Made by a program: the position numbers and the translations under genes. The notes under the pieces were generated by a model. It made no database searches. It was not told the origin of the DNA and saw only the letters and a list, made by a program, of their open reading frames with translations. A DNA stretch of 64,000 nt from Odiellus spinosus (lineage: Eukaryota > Arthropoda > Arachnida > Opiliones > Phalangiidae). The stretch's first letter is position 1, and each line of letters starts with the position of its first letter. This document shows positions 1 through 14,467 of the stretch, piece after piece. The stretch is from NCBI GenBank assembly GCA_963920705.1, contig CAWUCO010000268.1, forward strand, positions 1,922,001 through 1,986,000, given 5' to 3'.

Positions 1-2136
1 TAGACAAAATTAAGACCACTCGAAAGAGCAAATATTGGTCTATCTGAAAATCAAGAGTTTTGGAAAATCCGTTGAAAAACATGGAAAATATGGACAATTC
101 AAAAAGCATCTAATACCAAAAAGCGAATTTTGAAAATCTGAAATTTGACTATTTTGATATTGTATGATTTCTTGAATTGGCCATATTTTTCTTGTTTTTC
201 AACGGATTTTTGAAAACTCTTGTTATTTAGACTGTCCATTAATTGCTCTTTCGAATGACTTTGGTTTTGTCTAAATTGCAAAATTGTGACAAATATAAAA
301 TTGGTTAAAATAAAGCAAAAACACTTAAAAATCCAAGATTATTGGATTCAAATGGACACAAAACTTTTGATTTTGAAGCGATTTAGACAAAATTAAGACT
401 ACTCGAAAGAGCAAATATTGGTCTATCTAAAAAAACAAGAGTTTTGGAAAATCCGTTGAAAAACATGGAAAATATGGACAATTCAAAAAACATCTAATAT
501 CAAAAAGCGAATTTTGAAAATCTGAAATTTGACTATTTTGATATTGTATGGTTTCTCGAATTGGCCATATTTTTCTTGTTTTTCAACGGATTTTTGAAAA
601 CTCTTGTTATTTAGACTGTCCATTAATTGCTCTTTCGAATGACTTTGGTTTTCTCTAAATTGCAAAATTGTGACAAATATAAAATTGGTTAAAATAAAGA
701 AAAAACACTTAAAAATCCAAGATTATTGAATTCAAATGGACACAAAACTTTTGATTTTTAAGCGATTTAGACAAAATGAAGACCACTCGAAAGAGCAAAT
801 ATTGGTCTATCTAAAAAACAAGAGTTTTGGAAAATCCGTTGAAAAACACGGATAATATGGACAATTCAAAAAGCATCTAATATCAAAAGCGAATTTTTAA
901 AATCTGAAATTTGACTATTTTGATATTGTATGATTTCTTGAATTGGCCATATTTTTCTTGTTTTTCAACGGATTTTTGAAAACTCTTGTTATTTAGACTG
1001 TCCATTAATTGCTCTTTCGAATGACTTTGGTTTTGTCTAAATTGCAAAATTGTGACAAATATAAAATTGGTTAAAATAAAGCAAAAACACTTAAAAATCC
1101 AAGATTATTGGATTCAAATGGACACAAAACTTTTGATTTTTAAGCGATTTAGACAAAATTAAGACTACTCGAAAGAGCAAATATTGGTCTATCTGAAAAT
1201 CAAGAGTTTTGGAAAATCCGTTGAAAAACATGGAAAATATAGTCAATTCAAAAAACATCTAATATCAAAAAGCAAATTTTTAAAATCTGAAATTTGACTA
1301 TTTTGATATTGTATGGTTTCTTGAATTGGCCATATTTTTCTTGTTTTTCAACGGATTTTTGAAAACTCTTATTATTTAGACTGTCCAAAAATTGCTCTTT
1401 CGAATGGCTTTGGTTTTGTCTAAATTGCAAAATTGTGACAAATATAAAATTGGTTAAAATAAAGCAAAAACACTTAAAAATCCAAGATTATTGGATTCAA
1501 ATGGACACAAAACTTTTGATTTTTAAGCGATTTAGACAAAATTAAGACCACTCGAAAGAGCAAATATTGGTCTATCTAAAAAACAAGAGTTTTGGAAAAT
1601 CCGTTGAAAAACATGGAAAATATGGACAATTCAAAAAGCATCTAATATCAAAAAGCGAATTTTGAAAATCTGAAATTTGACTATTTTGATATTCTATGAT
1701 TTCTTGAATTGGCCATATTTTTCTTGTTTTACAACGGATTTTTGAAAACTCTTATTATTTAGACTGTCCATTAATTGCTCTTTCGAATGACTTTGGTTTT
1801 GTCTAAATTGCCAAGACGTGACAAATATAAAATTGGTTAAAATAAAGCAAAAACACTTAAAAATCCAAGATTATTGGATTCAAATGGACACAAAACTTTT
1901 GATTTTTAAGCGATTTAGACAAAATTAAGACTACTCGAAAGAGCAAATATTGGTCTATCTAAAAAACAAGAGTTTTGGAAAATCCGTTGAAAAACATGGA
2001 AAATATGGACAATTCAAAAAACATCTAATATCAAAAAGCGAATTTTTAAAATCTGAAATTTTACTATTTTGATATTCTATGATTTCTTGAATTGGCCATA
2101 TTTTTCTTGTTTTTCAACGGATTTTTGAAAACTCTT
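1..2136. repeat. 383-bp foldback satellite, orientation A, block 1
   Basis: Tandem AT-rich monomers of about 383 bp, cut by the window start. Orientation A is the one in which a recurrent 60-codon frame lies on the minus strand. Each monomer has a left arm beginning GACAAAATTAAGACCACTCG, a ~30-bp spacer, and a right arm that is nearly the reverse complement of the left. A ~140-bp linker follows, running from TAAATTGCAAAATTG to AAGCGATTTA. A monomer with ACGGATAATATGG near 848 and one with CCAAGACGTG at 1811 serve as markers that recur further on. Confidence 0.97.
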
Positions 2137-2495
2137 GTTTTTTAGATAGACCAATATTTGCTCTTTCGAGTGGTCTTAATTTTGTCTATATCGCTTAAAA
2201 ATCAAAAGTTTTGTGTCCATTTGAATCCAATAATCTTGGATTTGAATCCAATAATCTTGGATTTTTAAGTGTTTTTGCTTTATTTTAACCAATTTTATAT
2301 TTGTCACAATTTTGCAATTTAGACAAAACCAAAGTCATTCGAAAGAGCAATTAATGGACAGTCTAAATAACAAGAGTTTTCAAAAATCCGTTGAAAAGCA
2401 AGAAAAATATGGCCAATTCAAGAAATCATAGAATATCAAAATAGTCAAATTTCAGATTTTCAAAATTCGCTTTTTGATATTAGATGCTTTTTGAA
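2137..2495. repeat. Inverted satellite island 1 (orientation B)
   Basis: About one monomer lies in reverse orientation inside the A array. The switch in falls between 2131 and 2143, where right-arm sequence (GATTTTTGAAAACTC) runs into the complement of a left arm (TTTAGATAGACC). The switch back falls near 2490-2499. Both switches lie inside the arms, so the flip can be explained by exchange between inverted arms. The linker here holds a local direct duplication of about 21 bp (TGAATCCAATAATCTTGGAT) near 2221-2262. Confidence 0.93.
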
Positions 2496-4455
2496 TTGGC
2501 CACATTTTTCTTGTTTTTCAACGGATTTTTGAAAACTCTTATTATTTAGACTGTCCATTAATTGCTCTTTCGAATGACTTTGGTTTTGTCTAAATTGCAA
2601 AATTGTGACCAATATAAAATTGGTTAAAATTAAGCAAAAACGCTTAAAAATCCAAGATTATTGGATTCAAATGGACACAAAACTTTTGATTTTTAAGCGA
2701 TTTAGACAAAATTAGACCACTCGAAAGAGCAAATATTGGTCTATCTAAAAAACATGAGTTTTGGAAAATCCCTTGAAAAACATGCAAAATATGGACAATT
2801 CAAAAAACATCTAATATCAAAAAGCGTATTTTGAAAATCTGAAATTTGACTATTTTGATATTCTATGATTTCGTGAATTGGCCATATTTTTCTTGTTTTT
2901 CAACGGATTTTTGAAAACTCTTGTTATTTAGACTGTCCATTAATTGCTCTTTCGAATGACTTTGGTTTTCTCTAAATTGCAAAATTGTGACAAATATAAA
3001 ATTGGTTAAAATAAAGAAAAAACACTTAAAAATCCAAGATTATTGAATTCAAATGGACACAAAACTTTTGATTTTTAAGCGATTTAGACAAAATGAAGAC
3101 CACTCGAAAGAGCAAATATTGGTCTATCTAAAAAACAAGAGTTTTGGAAAATCCGTTGAAAAACACGGATAATATGGACAATTCAAAAAGCATCTAATAT
3201 CAAAAGCGAATTTTTAAAATCTGAAATTTGACTATTTTGATATTGTATGATTTCTTGAATTGGCCATATTTTTCTTGTTTTTCAACGGATTTTTGAAAAC
3301 TCTTGTTATTTAGACTGTCCATTAATTGCTCTTTCGAATGACTTTGGTTTTGTCTAAATTGCAAAATTGTGACAAATATAAAATTGGTTAAAATAAAGCA
3401 AAAACACTTAAAAATCCAAGATTATTGGATTCAAATGGACACAAAACTTTTGATTTTTAAGCGATTTAGACAAAATTAAGACTACTCGAAAGAGCAAATA
3501 TTGGTCTATCTGAAAATCAAGAGTTTTGGAAAATCCGTTGAAAAACATGGAAAATATAGTCAATTCAAAAAACATCTAATATCAAAAAGCAAATTTTTAA
3601 AATCTGAAATTTGACTATTTTGATATTGTATGGTTTCTTGAATTGGCCATATTTTTCTTGTTTTTCAACGGATTTTTGAAAACTCTTATTATTTAGACTG
3701 TCCAAAAATTGCTCTTTCGAATGGCTTTGGTTTTGTCTAAATTGCAAAATTGTGACAAATATAAAATTGGTTAAAATAAAGCAAAAACACTTAAAAATCC
3801 AAGATTATTGGATTCAAATGGACACAAAACTTTTGATTTTTAAGCGATTTAGACAAAATTAAGACCACTCGAAAGAGCAAATATTGGTCTATCTAAAAAA
3901 CAAGAGTTTTGGAAAATCCGTTGAAAAACATGGAAAATATGGACAATTCAAAAAGCATCTAATATCAAAAAGCGAATTTTGAAAATCTGAAATTTGACTA
4001 TTTTGATATTCTATGATTTCTTGAATTGGCCATATTTTTCTTGTTTTACAACGGATTTTTGAAAACTCTTATTATTTAGACTGTCCATTAATTGCTCTTT
4101 CGAATGACTTTGGTTTTGTCTAAATTGCCAAGACGTGACAAATATAAAATTGGTTAAAATAAAGCAAAAACACTTAAAAATCCAAGATTATTGGATTCAA
4201 ATGGACACAAAACTTTTGATTTTTAAGCGATTTAGACAAAATTAAGACTACTCGAAAGAGCAAATATTGGTCTATCTAAAAAACAAGAGTTTTGGAAAAT
4301 CCGTTGAAAAACATGGAAAATATGGACAATTCAAAAAACATCTAATATCAAAAAGCGAATTTTTAAAATCTGAAATTTGACTATTTTGATATTCTAAGAT
4401 TTCTTGAATTGGCCATATTTTTCTTGTTTTTCAACGGATTTTTGAAAACTCTTGT
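2496..4455. repeat. 383-bp satellite, orientation A, block 2
   Basis: About five monomers in orientation A. Much of this block repeats block 1 at an offset of 2,317 bp (six monomers): the ACGGATAATATGG marker recurs near 3166 and the CCAAGACGTG variant at 4128. The start resembles 9001-9530, including the GACCAATATA variant seen at 2607 and 9114, which shows several rounds of segmental copying within the array. Confidence 0.96.
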
Positions 4456-4820
4456 TTTTAGATAGACCAATATTTGCTCTTTCGAGTGGTCTTAATTTTG
4501 TCTATATCGCTTAAAAATCAAAAGTTTGGTGTCCATTTGAATCCAATAATCTTGGATTTTTAAGTGTTTTTGCTTTATTTTAACCAATTTTATATTTGTC
4601 ACAATTTTGCAATTTAGACAAAACCAAAGTCATTCGAAAGAGCAATTAATGGACAGTCTAAATAACAAGAGTTTTCAAAAATCCGTTGAAAAACAAGAAA
4701 AATATGGCCAATTCAAGAAATCATAGAATATCAAAATAGTCAAATTTCAGATTTTAAAAATTCGCTTTTTGATATTAGATGCTTTTTGAATTGTCCATAT
4801 TTTCCATGTTTTTCAACGGA
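4456..4820. repeat. Inverted satellite island 2 (orientation B)
   Basis: A single reversed monomer. The switch in lies at 4451-4461 and the switch back at about 4810-4826. It sits 2,317 bp after island 1, the same offset as the surrounding six-monomer duplication, so it was probably copied with its flanks and is not an independent inversion. Small differences, such as AAGTTTGGTGTCC here against AAGTTTTGTGTCC, show later divergence. Confidence 0.92.
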
Positions 4821-7800
4821 TTTTTGAAAACTCTTATTATTTAGACTGTCCATTAATTGCTCTTTCGAATGACTTTGGTTTTGTCTAAATTGCAAAATTT
4901 TGACAAATATAAAATTGGTTAAAATTAAGCAAAAACACTTAAAAATCCAAGATTATTGGATTAAAATGGACACAAAACTTTTGATTTTTAAGCGATATAG
5001 ACAAAATTAAGACCACTCGAAAGAGCAAATATTGGTCTATCTGAAAATCAAGAGTTTTGGAAAATCCGTTGAAAAACATGGAAAATATGGACAATTCAAA
5101 AAGCATCTAATATGAAAAAGCGAATTTTTAAAATCTGAAATTTGACTATTTTGATATTGTATGATTTCTTGAATTGGTCATATTTTTCTTGTTTTTCAAC
5201 GGATTTTTGAAAACTCTTATTATTTAGACTGTCCATTAATTGCTCTTTCGAATGACTTTGGTTTTGTCTAAATTGCAATATTGTGACAGATATAAAATTG
5301 GTTAAAATTAAGCAAAAACGCTTAAAAATCCAAGATTATTGGATTAAAATGGACACAAAACTTTTGATTTTTAAGCGATTTAGACGAAATTAAGACCACT
5401 CGAAAGAGCAAATATTGGTCTATCTGAAAAACAAGAGTTTTGGAAAATCCGTTGAAAAACATGGAAAATATGGACAATTCAAAAAACATCTAATATCAAA
5501 AAGCGAATTTTTAAAATCTGAAATTTGACTATTTTGATATTGTATGGTTTCTTGAATTGGCCATATTTTTCTTGTTTTTCAACGGATTTTTGAAAACTCT
5601 TATTATTTAGAGTGTCCATTAATTGCTCTTTCGAATGACTTTGGTTTTGTCTAAATTGCAAAATTGTGACAATTATAAAATTGGTTAAAATTAAGCAAAA
5701 ACACTTAAAAATCCAAGATTATTGGATTCAAATGGACACAAAACTATTGATTTTTAAGCGATTTAGACAAAATTAAGACCACTCGAAAGAGCAAATATTG
5801 GTCTATCTAAAAAACAGGAGTTTTGGAAAATCCGTTGAAAAACATGGAAAATATGGACAATTCAAAAAGCATCTAATATCAAAAAGCGAATTTTTAAAAT
5901 CTGAAATTTGACTATTTTGATATTGTATGATTTCTTGAATTGGCCATATTTTTCTTGTTTTTCAACGGATTTTTAAAAACTCTTATTATTTAGACTGTCC
6001 ATTAATTGCTCTTTCGAATGACTTTGGTTTTGTCTAAATTGCAAAATTGTGACAAATATAAAATTGGTTAAAATAAAGCAAAAACACTTAAAAATCCAAG
6101 ATTATTGGATTCAAATGGACACAAAACTTTTGATTTTTAAGCGATTTAGACAAAATTAAGACCACTCGAAAGAGCAAATACTGGTCAATCTAAAAAACAA
6201 GAGTTTTGGAAAATCCGTTGAAAAAATGGAAAATATGGACAATTCAAAAAACATCTAATATCAAAAAGCGAATTTTTAAAATCTGAAATTTGACTATTTC
6301 GATATTGTATGATTTCTTGAATTGGCCATATTTTTCTTGTTTTTCAACGGATTTTTGAAAACTCTTGTTATTTAGACTGTCCATTAATTGCTCTTTCGAA
6401 TGACTTTGGTTTTGTCTAAATTGCCAAGACGTCACAAATATAAAATTGGTTAAAATTAAGCACAAACGCTTAAAAATCCAAGATTATAGGATTCAAATGG
6501 ACACAAAACTTTTGATTTTTAAGCGATTTAGACAAAATTAAGACTACTCGAAAGAGCAAATATTGGTCTATCTGAAAATCAAGAGTTTTGGAAAATCCGT
6601 TGAAAAACATGGAAAATATGGACAATTCAAAAAACATCTAATATCAAAAAGCGAATTTTGAAAATCTGAAATTTGACTATTTTGATATTCTATGATTTCT
6701 TGAATTGGCCATATTTTTCTTGTTTTTCAACGGATTTTTGAAAACTCTTATTATTTAGACTGTCCATTAATTGCTCTTTCGAATGACTTTGGTTTTGTCT
6801 AAATTGCAAAATTGTGACAAATATAAAATTGGTTAAAATTAAGCAAAAACACTTAAAAATCCAAGATTATTGGATTAAAATGGACACAAAACTTTTGATT
6901 TTTAAGCGATATAGACAAAATTAAGACCACTCGAAAGAGCAAATATTGGTCTATTTAAAAAACAAGAGTTTTGGAAAATCCGTTGAAAAACATGGAAAAT
7001 ATGGACAATTCAAAAAGCATCTAATATCAAAAAGCGAATTTTTAAAATCTGAAATTTGACTATTTTGATATTGTATGATTTCTTGAATTGGCCATATTTT
7101 TCTTGTTTTTCAACGGATTTTTGAAAACTCTTGTTATTTAGACTGTCCATTAATTGCTCTTTCGAATGACTTTGGTTTTGTCTAAATTGCAAAATTGTGA
7201 CAAATATAAAATTGGTTAAAATAAAGCAAAAACACTTAAAAATCCAAGATTATTGGATTCAAATGGACACAAAACTTTTGATTTTTAAGCGATTTAGACA
7301 AAATTAAGACCACTCGAAAGAGCAAATACTGGTCAATCTAAAAAACAAGAGTTTTGGAAAATCCGTTGAAAAACATGGAAAATATGGACAATTCAAAAAG
7401 CATCTAATATCAAAAAGCGAATTTTTAAAATCTGAAATTTGACTATTTTGATATTGTATGATTTCTTGAATTGGCCATATTTTTCTTGTTTTTCAACGGA
7501 TTTTTGAAAACTCTTATTATTTAGACTGTCCATTAATTGCTCTTTCGAATGACTTTGGTTTTGTCTAAATTGCAAAATTGTGACAAATATAAAATTGGTT
7601 AAAATTAAGCACAAACGCTTAAAAATCCAAGATTATAGGATTCAAATGGACACAAAACTTTTGATTTTTAAGCGATTTAGACAAAATTAAGACCACTCGA
7701 AAGAGCAAATATTGGTCTATCTAAAAAAACAAGAGTTTTGGAAAATCCGTTGAAAAACATGGAAAATATGGACAATTCAAAAAACATCTAATATCAAAAA

Positions 7801-8261
7801 GCGAATTTTGAAAATCTGAAATTTGACTATTTTGATATTGTATGGTTTCTCGAATTGGCCATATTTTTCTTGTTTTTCAACGGATTTTTGAAAACTCTTG
7901 TTATTTAGACTGTCCATTAATTGCTCTTTCGAATGACTTTGGTTTTGTCTAAATTGCCAAGACGTGACAAATATAAAATTGGTTAAAATAAAGCAAAAAC
8001 ACTTAAAAATCCAAGATTATTGGATTCAAATGGACACAAAACTTTTGATTTTTAAGCGATTTAGACAAAATTAAGACTACTCGAAAGAGCAAATATTGGT
8101 CTATCTAAAAAACAAGAGTTTTGGAAAATCCGTTGAAAAACATGGAAAATATGGCCAATTCAAAAAACATCTAATATCAAAAGCGAATTTTTAAAATCTG
8201 AAATTTGACTATTTTGATATTGTATGATTTCTTGAATTGGCCATATTTTTCTTGTTTTTCA
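4821..8261. repeat. 383-bp satellite, orientation A, block 3
   Basis: About nine monomers in orientation A. The CCAAGACGT linker variant is present at 6424 (followed by CAC) and 7957 (followed by GAC). Other linkers carry GCAAAATTGTGAC. No other insertion is visible. Confidence 0.96.
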
Positions 8262-9000
8262 ACGGATTTTCCAAAACTCTTGTTTTTTAGATAGACCAAT
8301 ATTTGCTCTTTCGAGTAGTCTTAATTTTGTCTAAATCGCTTAAAAATCAAAAGTTTTGTGTCCATTTTAATCCAATAATCTTGGATTTTTTAGTGTTTTT
8401 GCTTTATTTTAACCAATTTTATATTTGTCACAATTTTGCAATTTAGACAAAACCAAAGTCATTCGAAAGAGCAATTAATGGACAGTCTAAATAACAAGAG
8501 TTTTCAAAAATCCGTTGAAAAACAAGAAAAATATGGCCAATTCAAGAAATCATAGAATATCAAAATAGTCAAATTTCAGATTTTAAAAATTCGCTTTTTG
8601 ATATTAGATGTTTTTTGAATTGTCCATATTTTCCATGTTTTTCAACGGATTTTCCAAAACTCTTGATTTTCAGATAGACCAATATTTGCTCTTTTGAGTG
8701 GTCTTAATTTTGTCTAAATCGCTTAAAAATCAAAAGTTTTGTGTCCATTTGAATCCAATAATCTTGGATTTTTAAGTGTTTTTGCTTTATTTTAACCAAT
8801 TTTATATTTGTCACGTCTTGGCAATTTAGACAAAACCAAAGTCATTCGAAAGAGCAATTAATGGACAGTCTAAATAACAAGAGTTTTCAAAAATCCGTTG
8901 AAAAACAAGAAAAATATGGCCAATTCAAGAAATCATAGAATATCAAAATAGTCAAATTTCAGATTTTCAAAATTCGCTTTTTGATATTAGATGCTTTTTG
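8262..9000. repeat. Inverted satellite island 3, two monomers (orientation B)
   Basis: Two adjacent monomers in reverse orientation. The switch in lies between 8255 and 8270, from A-type CCATATTTTTCTTG to B-type GGATTTTCCAAAAC. The switch back lies near 8995-9004. The second monomer carries the CCAAGACGTG variant in reverse (TCACGTCTTGG at 8811). The right boundary is near-identical in sequence to that of island 1 around 2461-2500, so the two share an origin. Confidence 0.92.
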
Positions 9001-9113
9001 AATTGGCCACATTTTTCTTGTTTTTCAACGGATTTTTGAAAACTCTTATTATTTAGACTGTCCATTAATTGCTCTTTCGAATGACTTTGGTTTTGTCTAA
9101 ATTGCAAAATTGT

Positions 9114-12100
9114 GACCAATATAAAATTGGTTAAAATTAAGCAAAAACGCTTAAAAATCCAAGATTATTGGATTCAAATGGACACAAAACTTTTGATTTT
9201 TAAGCGATTTAGACAAAATTAGACCACTCGAAAGAGCAAATATTGGTCTATCTAAAAAACATGAGTTTTGGAAAATCCCTTGAAAAACATGCAAAATATG
9301 GACAATTCAAAAAACATCTAATATCAAAAAGCGTATTTTGAAAATCTGAAATTTTACTATTTTGATATTCTATGATTTCGTGAATTGGCCATATTTTTCT
9401 TGTTTTTCAACGGATTTTTGAAAACTCTTGTTATTTAGACTGTCCATTAATTGCTCTTTCGAATGACTTTGGTTTTCTCTAAATTGCAAAATTGTGACAA
9501 ATATAAAATTGGTTAAAATAAAGAAAAAACACTTAAAAATCCAAGATTATTGAATTCAAATGGACACAAAACTTTTGATTTTTAAGCGATTTAGACAAAA
9601 TGAAGACCACTCGAAAGAGCAAATATTGGTCTATCTAAAAAACAAGAGTTTTGGAAAATCCGTTGAAAAACACGGATAATATGGACAATTCAAAAAGCAT
9701 CTAATATCAAAAGCGAATTTTTAAAATCTGAAATTTGACTATTTTGATATTGTATGATTTCTTGAATTGGCCATATTTTTCTTGTTTTTCAACGGATTTT
9801 TGAAAACTCTTGTTATTTAGACTGTCCATTAATTGCTCTTTCGAATGACTTTGGTTTTGTCTGAATTGCAAAATTGTGACAAATATAAAATTGGTTAAAA
9901 TTAAGCAAAAACACTTAAAAATCCAAGATTATTGGATTAAAATGGACACAAAACTTTTGATTTTTAAGCGATTTAGACAAAATTAAGACTACTCGAAAGA
10001 GCAAATATTGGTCTATCTTAAAAACATGACTTTTGGAAAATCCCTTGAAAAACATGGAAAATATGGACAATTCAAAAAACATCTAATATCAAAAAGCGAA
10101 TTTTGAAAATCTCAAATTTGACTATTTTGATATTCTATGATTTCTTGAATTGGCCATATTTTTCTTGTTTTTCAACAGATTTTTGAAAACTCTTGTTATT
10201 TAGACTGTCCATTAATTGCTCTTTCGAATGACTTTGGTTTTGTCTAAATTGCAAAATTGTGACAAATATAAAATTGGTTAAAATAAAGCAAAAACACTTA
10301 AAAATCCAAGATTATTGGATTCAAATGGACACAAAACTTTTGATTTTTAAGCGATTTAGACAAAATTAAGACTACTCGAAAGAGCAAATATTGGTCTATC
10401 TGAAAATCAAGAGTTTTGGAAAATCCGTTGAAAAACATGGAAAATATAGTCAATTCAAAAAACATCTAATATCAAAAAGCGAATTTTTAAAATCTGAAAT
10501 TTGACTATTTTGATATTGTATGGTTTCTTGAATTGGCCATATTTTTCTTGTTTTTCAACGGATTTTTGAAAACTCTTATTATTTAGACTGTCCAAAAATT
10601 GCTCTTTCGAATGGCTTTGGTTTTGTCTAAATTGCAAAATTGTGACAAATATAAAATTGGTTAAAATAAAGCAAAAACACTTAAAAATCCAAGATTATTG
10701 GATTCAAATGGACACAAAACTTTTGATTTTTAAGCGATTTAGACGAAATTAAGACCACTCGAAAGAGCAAATATTGGTCTATCTGAAAAACAAGAGTTTT
10801 GGAAAATCCGTTGAAAAACATGGAAAATATGGACAATTCAAAAAACATCTAATATCAAAAAGCGAATTTTTAAAATCTGAAATTTGACTATTTTGATATT
10901 GTATGGTTTCTTGAATTGGCCATATTTTTCTTGTTTTTCAACGGATTTTTGAAAACTCTTATTATTTAGAGTGTCCATTAATTGCTCTTTCGAATGACTT
11001 TGGTTTTGTCTAAATTGCAAAATTGTGACAATTATAAAATTGGTTAAAATTAAGCAAAAACACTTAAAAATCCAAGATTATTGGATTCAAATGGACACAA
11101 AACTTTTGATTTTTAAGCGATTTAGACAAAATTAAGACCACTCGAAAGAGCAAATATTGGTCTATCTAAAAAACAAGAGTTTTGGAAAATCCGTTGAAAA
11201 ACATGGAAAATATGGACAATTCAAAAAGCATCTAATATCAAAAAGCGAATTTTTAAAATCTGAAATTTGACTATTTTGATATTGTATGATTTCTTGAATT
11301 GGCCATATTTTTCTTGTTTTTCAACGGATTTTTGAAAACTCTTATTATTTAGACTGTCCATTAATTGCTCTTTCGAATGACTTTGGTTTTGTCTAAATTG
11401 CAAAATTGTGACAAATATAAAATTGGTTAAAATAAAGCAAAAACACTTAAAAATCCAAGATTATTGGATTCAAATGGACACAAAACTTTTGATTTTTAAG
11501 CGATTTAGACAAAATTAAGACCACTCGAAAGAGCAAATACTGGTCAATCTAAAAAACAAGAGTTTTGGAAAATCCGTTGAAAAATGGAAAATATGGACAA
11601 TTCAAAAAACATCTAATATCAAAAAGCGAATTTTTAAAATCTGAAATTTGACTATTTCGATATTGTATGATTTCTTGAATTGGCCATATTTTTCTTGTTT
11701 TTCAACGGATTTTTGAAAACTCTTGTTATTTAGACTGTCCATTAATTGCTCTTTCGAATGACTTTGGTTTTGTCTAAATTGCAAAATTGTGACCAATATA
11801 AAATTGGTTAAAATTAAGCAAAAACGCTTAAAAATCCAAGATTATTGGATTCAAATGGACACAAAACTTTTGATTTTTAAGCGATTTAGACAAAATTAGA
11901 CCACTCGAAAGAGCAAATATTGGTCTATCTAAAAAACATGAGTTTTGGAAAATCCCTTGAAAAACATGCAAAATATGGACAATTCAAAAAACATCTAATA
12001 TCAAAAAGCGTATTTTGAAAATCTGAAATTTTACTATTTTGATATTCTATGATTTCGTGAATTGGCCATATTTTTCTTGTTTTTCAACGGATTTTTGAAA

Positions 12101-14467
12101 ACTCTTGTTATTTAGACTGTCCATTAATTGCTCTTTCGAATGACTTTGGTTTTCTCTAAATTGCAAAATTGTGACAAATATAAAATTGGTTAAAATAAAG
12201 AAAAAACACTTAAAAATCCAAGATTATTGAATTCAAATGGACACAAAACTTTTGATTTTTAAGCGATTTAGACAAAATGAAGACCACTCGAAAGAGCAAA
12301 TATTGGTCTATCTAAAAAACAAGAGTTTTGGAAAATCCGTTGAAAAACACGGATAATATGGACAATTCAAAAAGCATCTAATATCAAAAGCGAATTTTTA
12401 AAATCTGAAATTTGACTATTTTGATATTGTATGATTTCTTGAATTGGCCATATTTTTCTTGTTTTTCAACGGATTTTTGAAAACTCTTGTTATTTAGACT
12501 GTCCATTAATTGCTCTTTCGAATGACTTTGGTTTTGTCTGAATTGCAAAATTGTGACAAATATAAAATTGGTTAAAATTAAGCAAAAACACTTAAAAATC
12601 CAAGATTATTGGATTAAAATGGACACAAAACTTTTGATTTTTAAGCGATTTAGACAAAATTAAGACTACTCGAAAGAGCAAATATTGGTCTATCTTAAAA
12701 ACATGACTTTTGGAAAATCCCTTGAAAAACATGGAAAATATGGACAATTCAAAAAACATCTAATATCAAAAAGCGAATTTTGAAAATCTCAAATTTGACT
12801 ATTTTGATATTCTATGATTTCTTGAATTGGCCATATTTTTCTTGTTTTTCAACAGATTTTTGAAAACTCTTGTTATTTAGACTGTCCATTAATTGCTCTT
12901 TCGAATGACATTGGTTTTGTCTAAATTGCAAAATTGTGACAAATATAAAATTGGTTAAAATAAAGCAAAAACACTTAAAAATCCAAGATTATTGGATTCA
13001 AATGGACACAAAACTTTTGATTTTTAAGCGATTTAGACAAAATTAAGACTACTCGAAAGAGCAAATATTGGTCTATCTGAAAATCAAGAGTTTTGGAAAA
13101 TCCGTTGAAAAACATGGAAAATATAGTCAATTCAAAAAACATCTAATATCAAAAAGCGAATTTTTAAAATCTGAAATTTGACTATTTTGATATTGTATGG
13201 TTTCTTGAATTGGCCATATTTTTCTTGTTTTTCAACGGATTTTTGAAAACTCTTATTATTTAGACTGTCCAAAAATTGCTCTTTCGAATGGCTTTGGTTT
13301 TGTCTAAATTGCAAAATTGTGACAAATATAAAATTGGTTAAAATAAAGCAAAAACACTTAAAAATCCAAGATTATTGGATTCAAATGGACACAAAACTTT
13401 TGATTTTTAAGCGATTTAGACGAAATTAAGACCACTCGAAAGAGCAAATATTGGTCTATCTGAAAAACAAGAGTTTTGGAAAATCCGTTGAAAAACATGG
13501 AAAATATGGACAATTCAAAAAACATCTAATATCAAAAAGCGAATTTTTAAAATCTGAAATTTGACTATTTTGATATTGTATGGTTTCTTGAATTGGCCAT
13601 ATTTTTCTTGTTTTTCAACGGATTTTTGAAAACTCTTATTATTTAGAGTGTCCATTAATTGCTCTTTCGAATGACTTTGGTTTTGTCTAAATTGCAAAAT
13701 TGTGACAATTATAAAATTGGTTAAAATTAAGCAAAAACACTTAAAAATCCAAGATTATTGGATTCAAATGGACACAAAACTTTTGATTTTTAAGCGATTT
13801 AGACAAAATTAAGACCACTCGAAAGAGCAAATATTGGTCTATCTAAAAAACAAGAGTTTTGGAAAATCCGTTGAAAAACATGGAAAATATGGACAATTCA
13901 AAAAGCATCTAATATCAAAAAGCGAATTTTTAAAATCTGAAATTTGACTATTTTGATATTGTATGATTTCTTGAATTGGCCATATTTTTCTTGTTTTTCA
14001 ACGGATTTTTGAAAACTCTTATTATTTAGACTGTCCATTAATTGCTCTTTCGAATGACTTTGGTTTTGTCTAAATTGCAAAATTGTGACAAATATAAAAT
14101 TGGTTAAAATAAAGCAAAAACACTTAAAAATCCAAGATTATTGGATTCAAATGGACACAAAACTTTTGATTTTTAAGCGATTTAGACAAAATTAAGACCA
14201 CTCGAAAGAGCAAATACTGGTCAATCTAAAAAACAAGAGTTTTGGAAAATCCGTTGAAAAATGGAAAATATGGACAATTCAAAAAACATCTAATATCAAA
14301 AAGCGAATTTTTAAAATCTGAAATTTGACTATTTCGATATTGTATGATTTCTTGAATTGGCCATATTTTTCTTGTTTTTCAACGGATTTTTGAAAACTCT
14401 TGTTATTTAGACTGTCCATTAATTGCTCTTTCGAATGACTTTGGTTTTGTCTAAATTGCCAAGACGT
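9114..14467. repeat. Seven-monomer higher-order repeat, two copies of 2,677 bp
   Basis: Diagnostic variants repeat at a fixed offset of 2,677 bp, or seven monomers. GACCAATATA occurs at 9114 and 11791. The ACGGATAATATGG monomer occurs near 9670 and 12350. Consecutive arm frames starting at 10455, 10838, 11221 and 11602 recur at 13132, 13515, 13898 and 14279. I saw very few differences; one is GACTTTGG near 10230 against GACATTGG near 12907. This fits a recent unequal crossover. The copy boundaries are set by the markers and may be off by part of a monomer. Confidence 0.88.
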
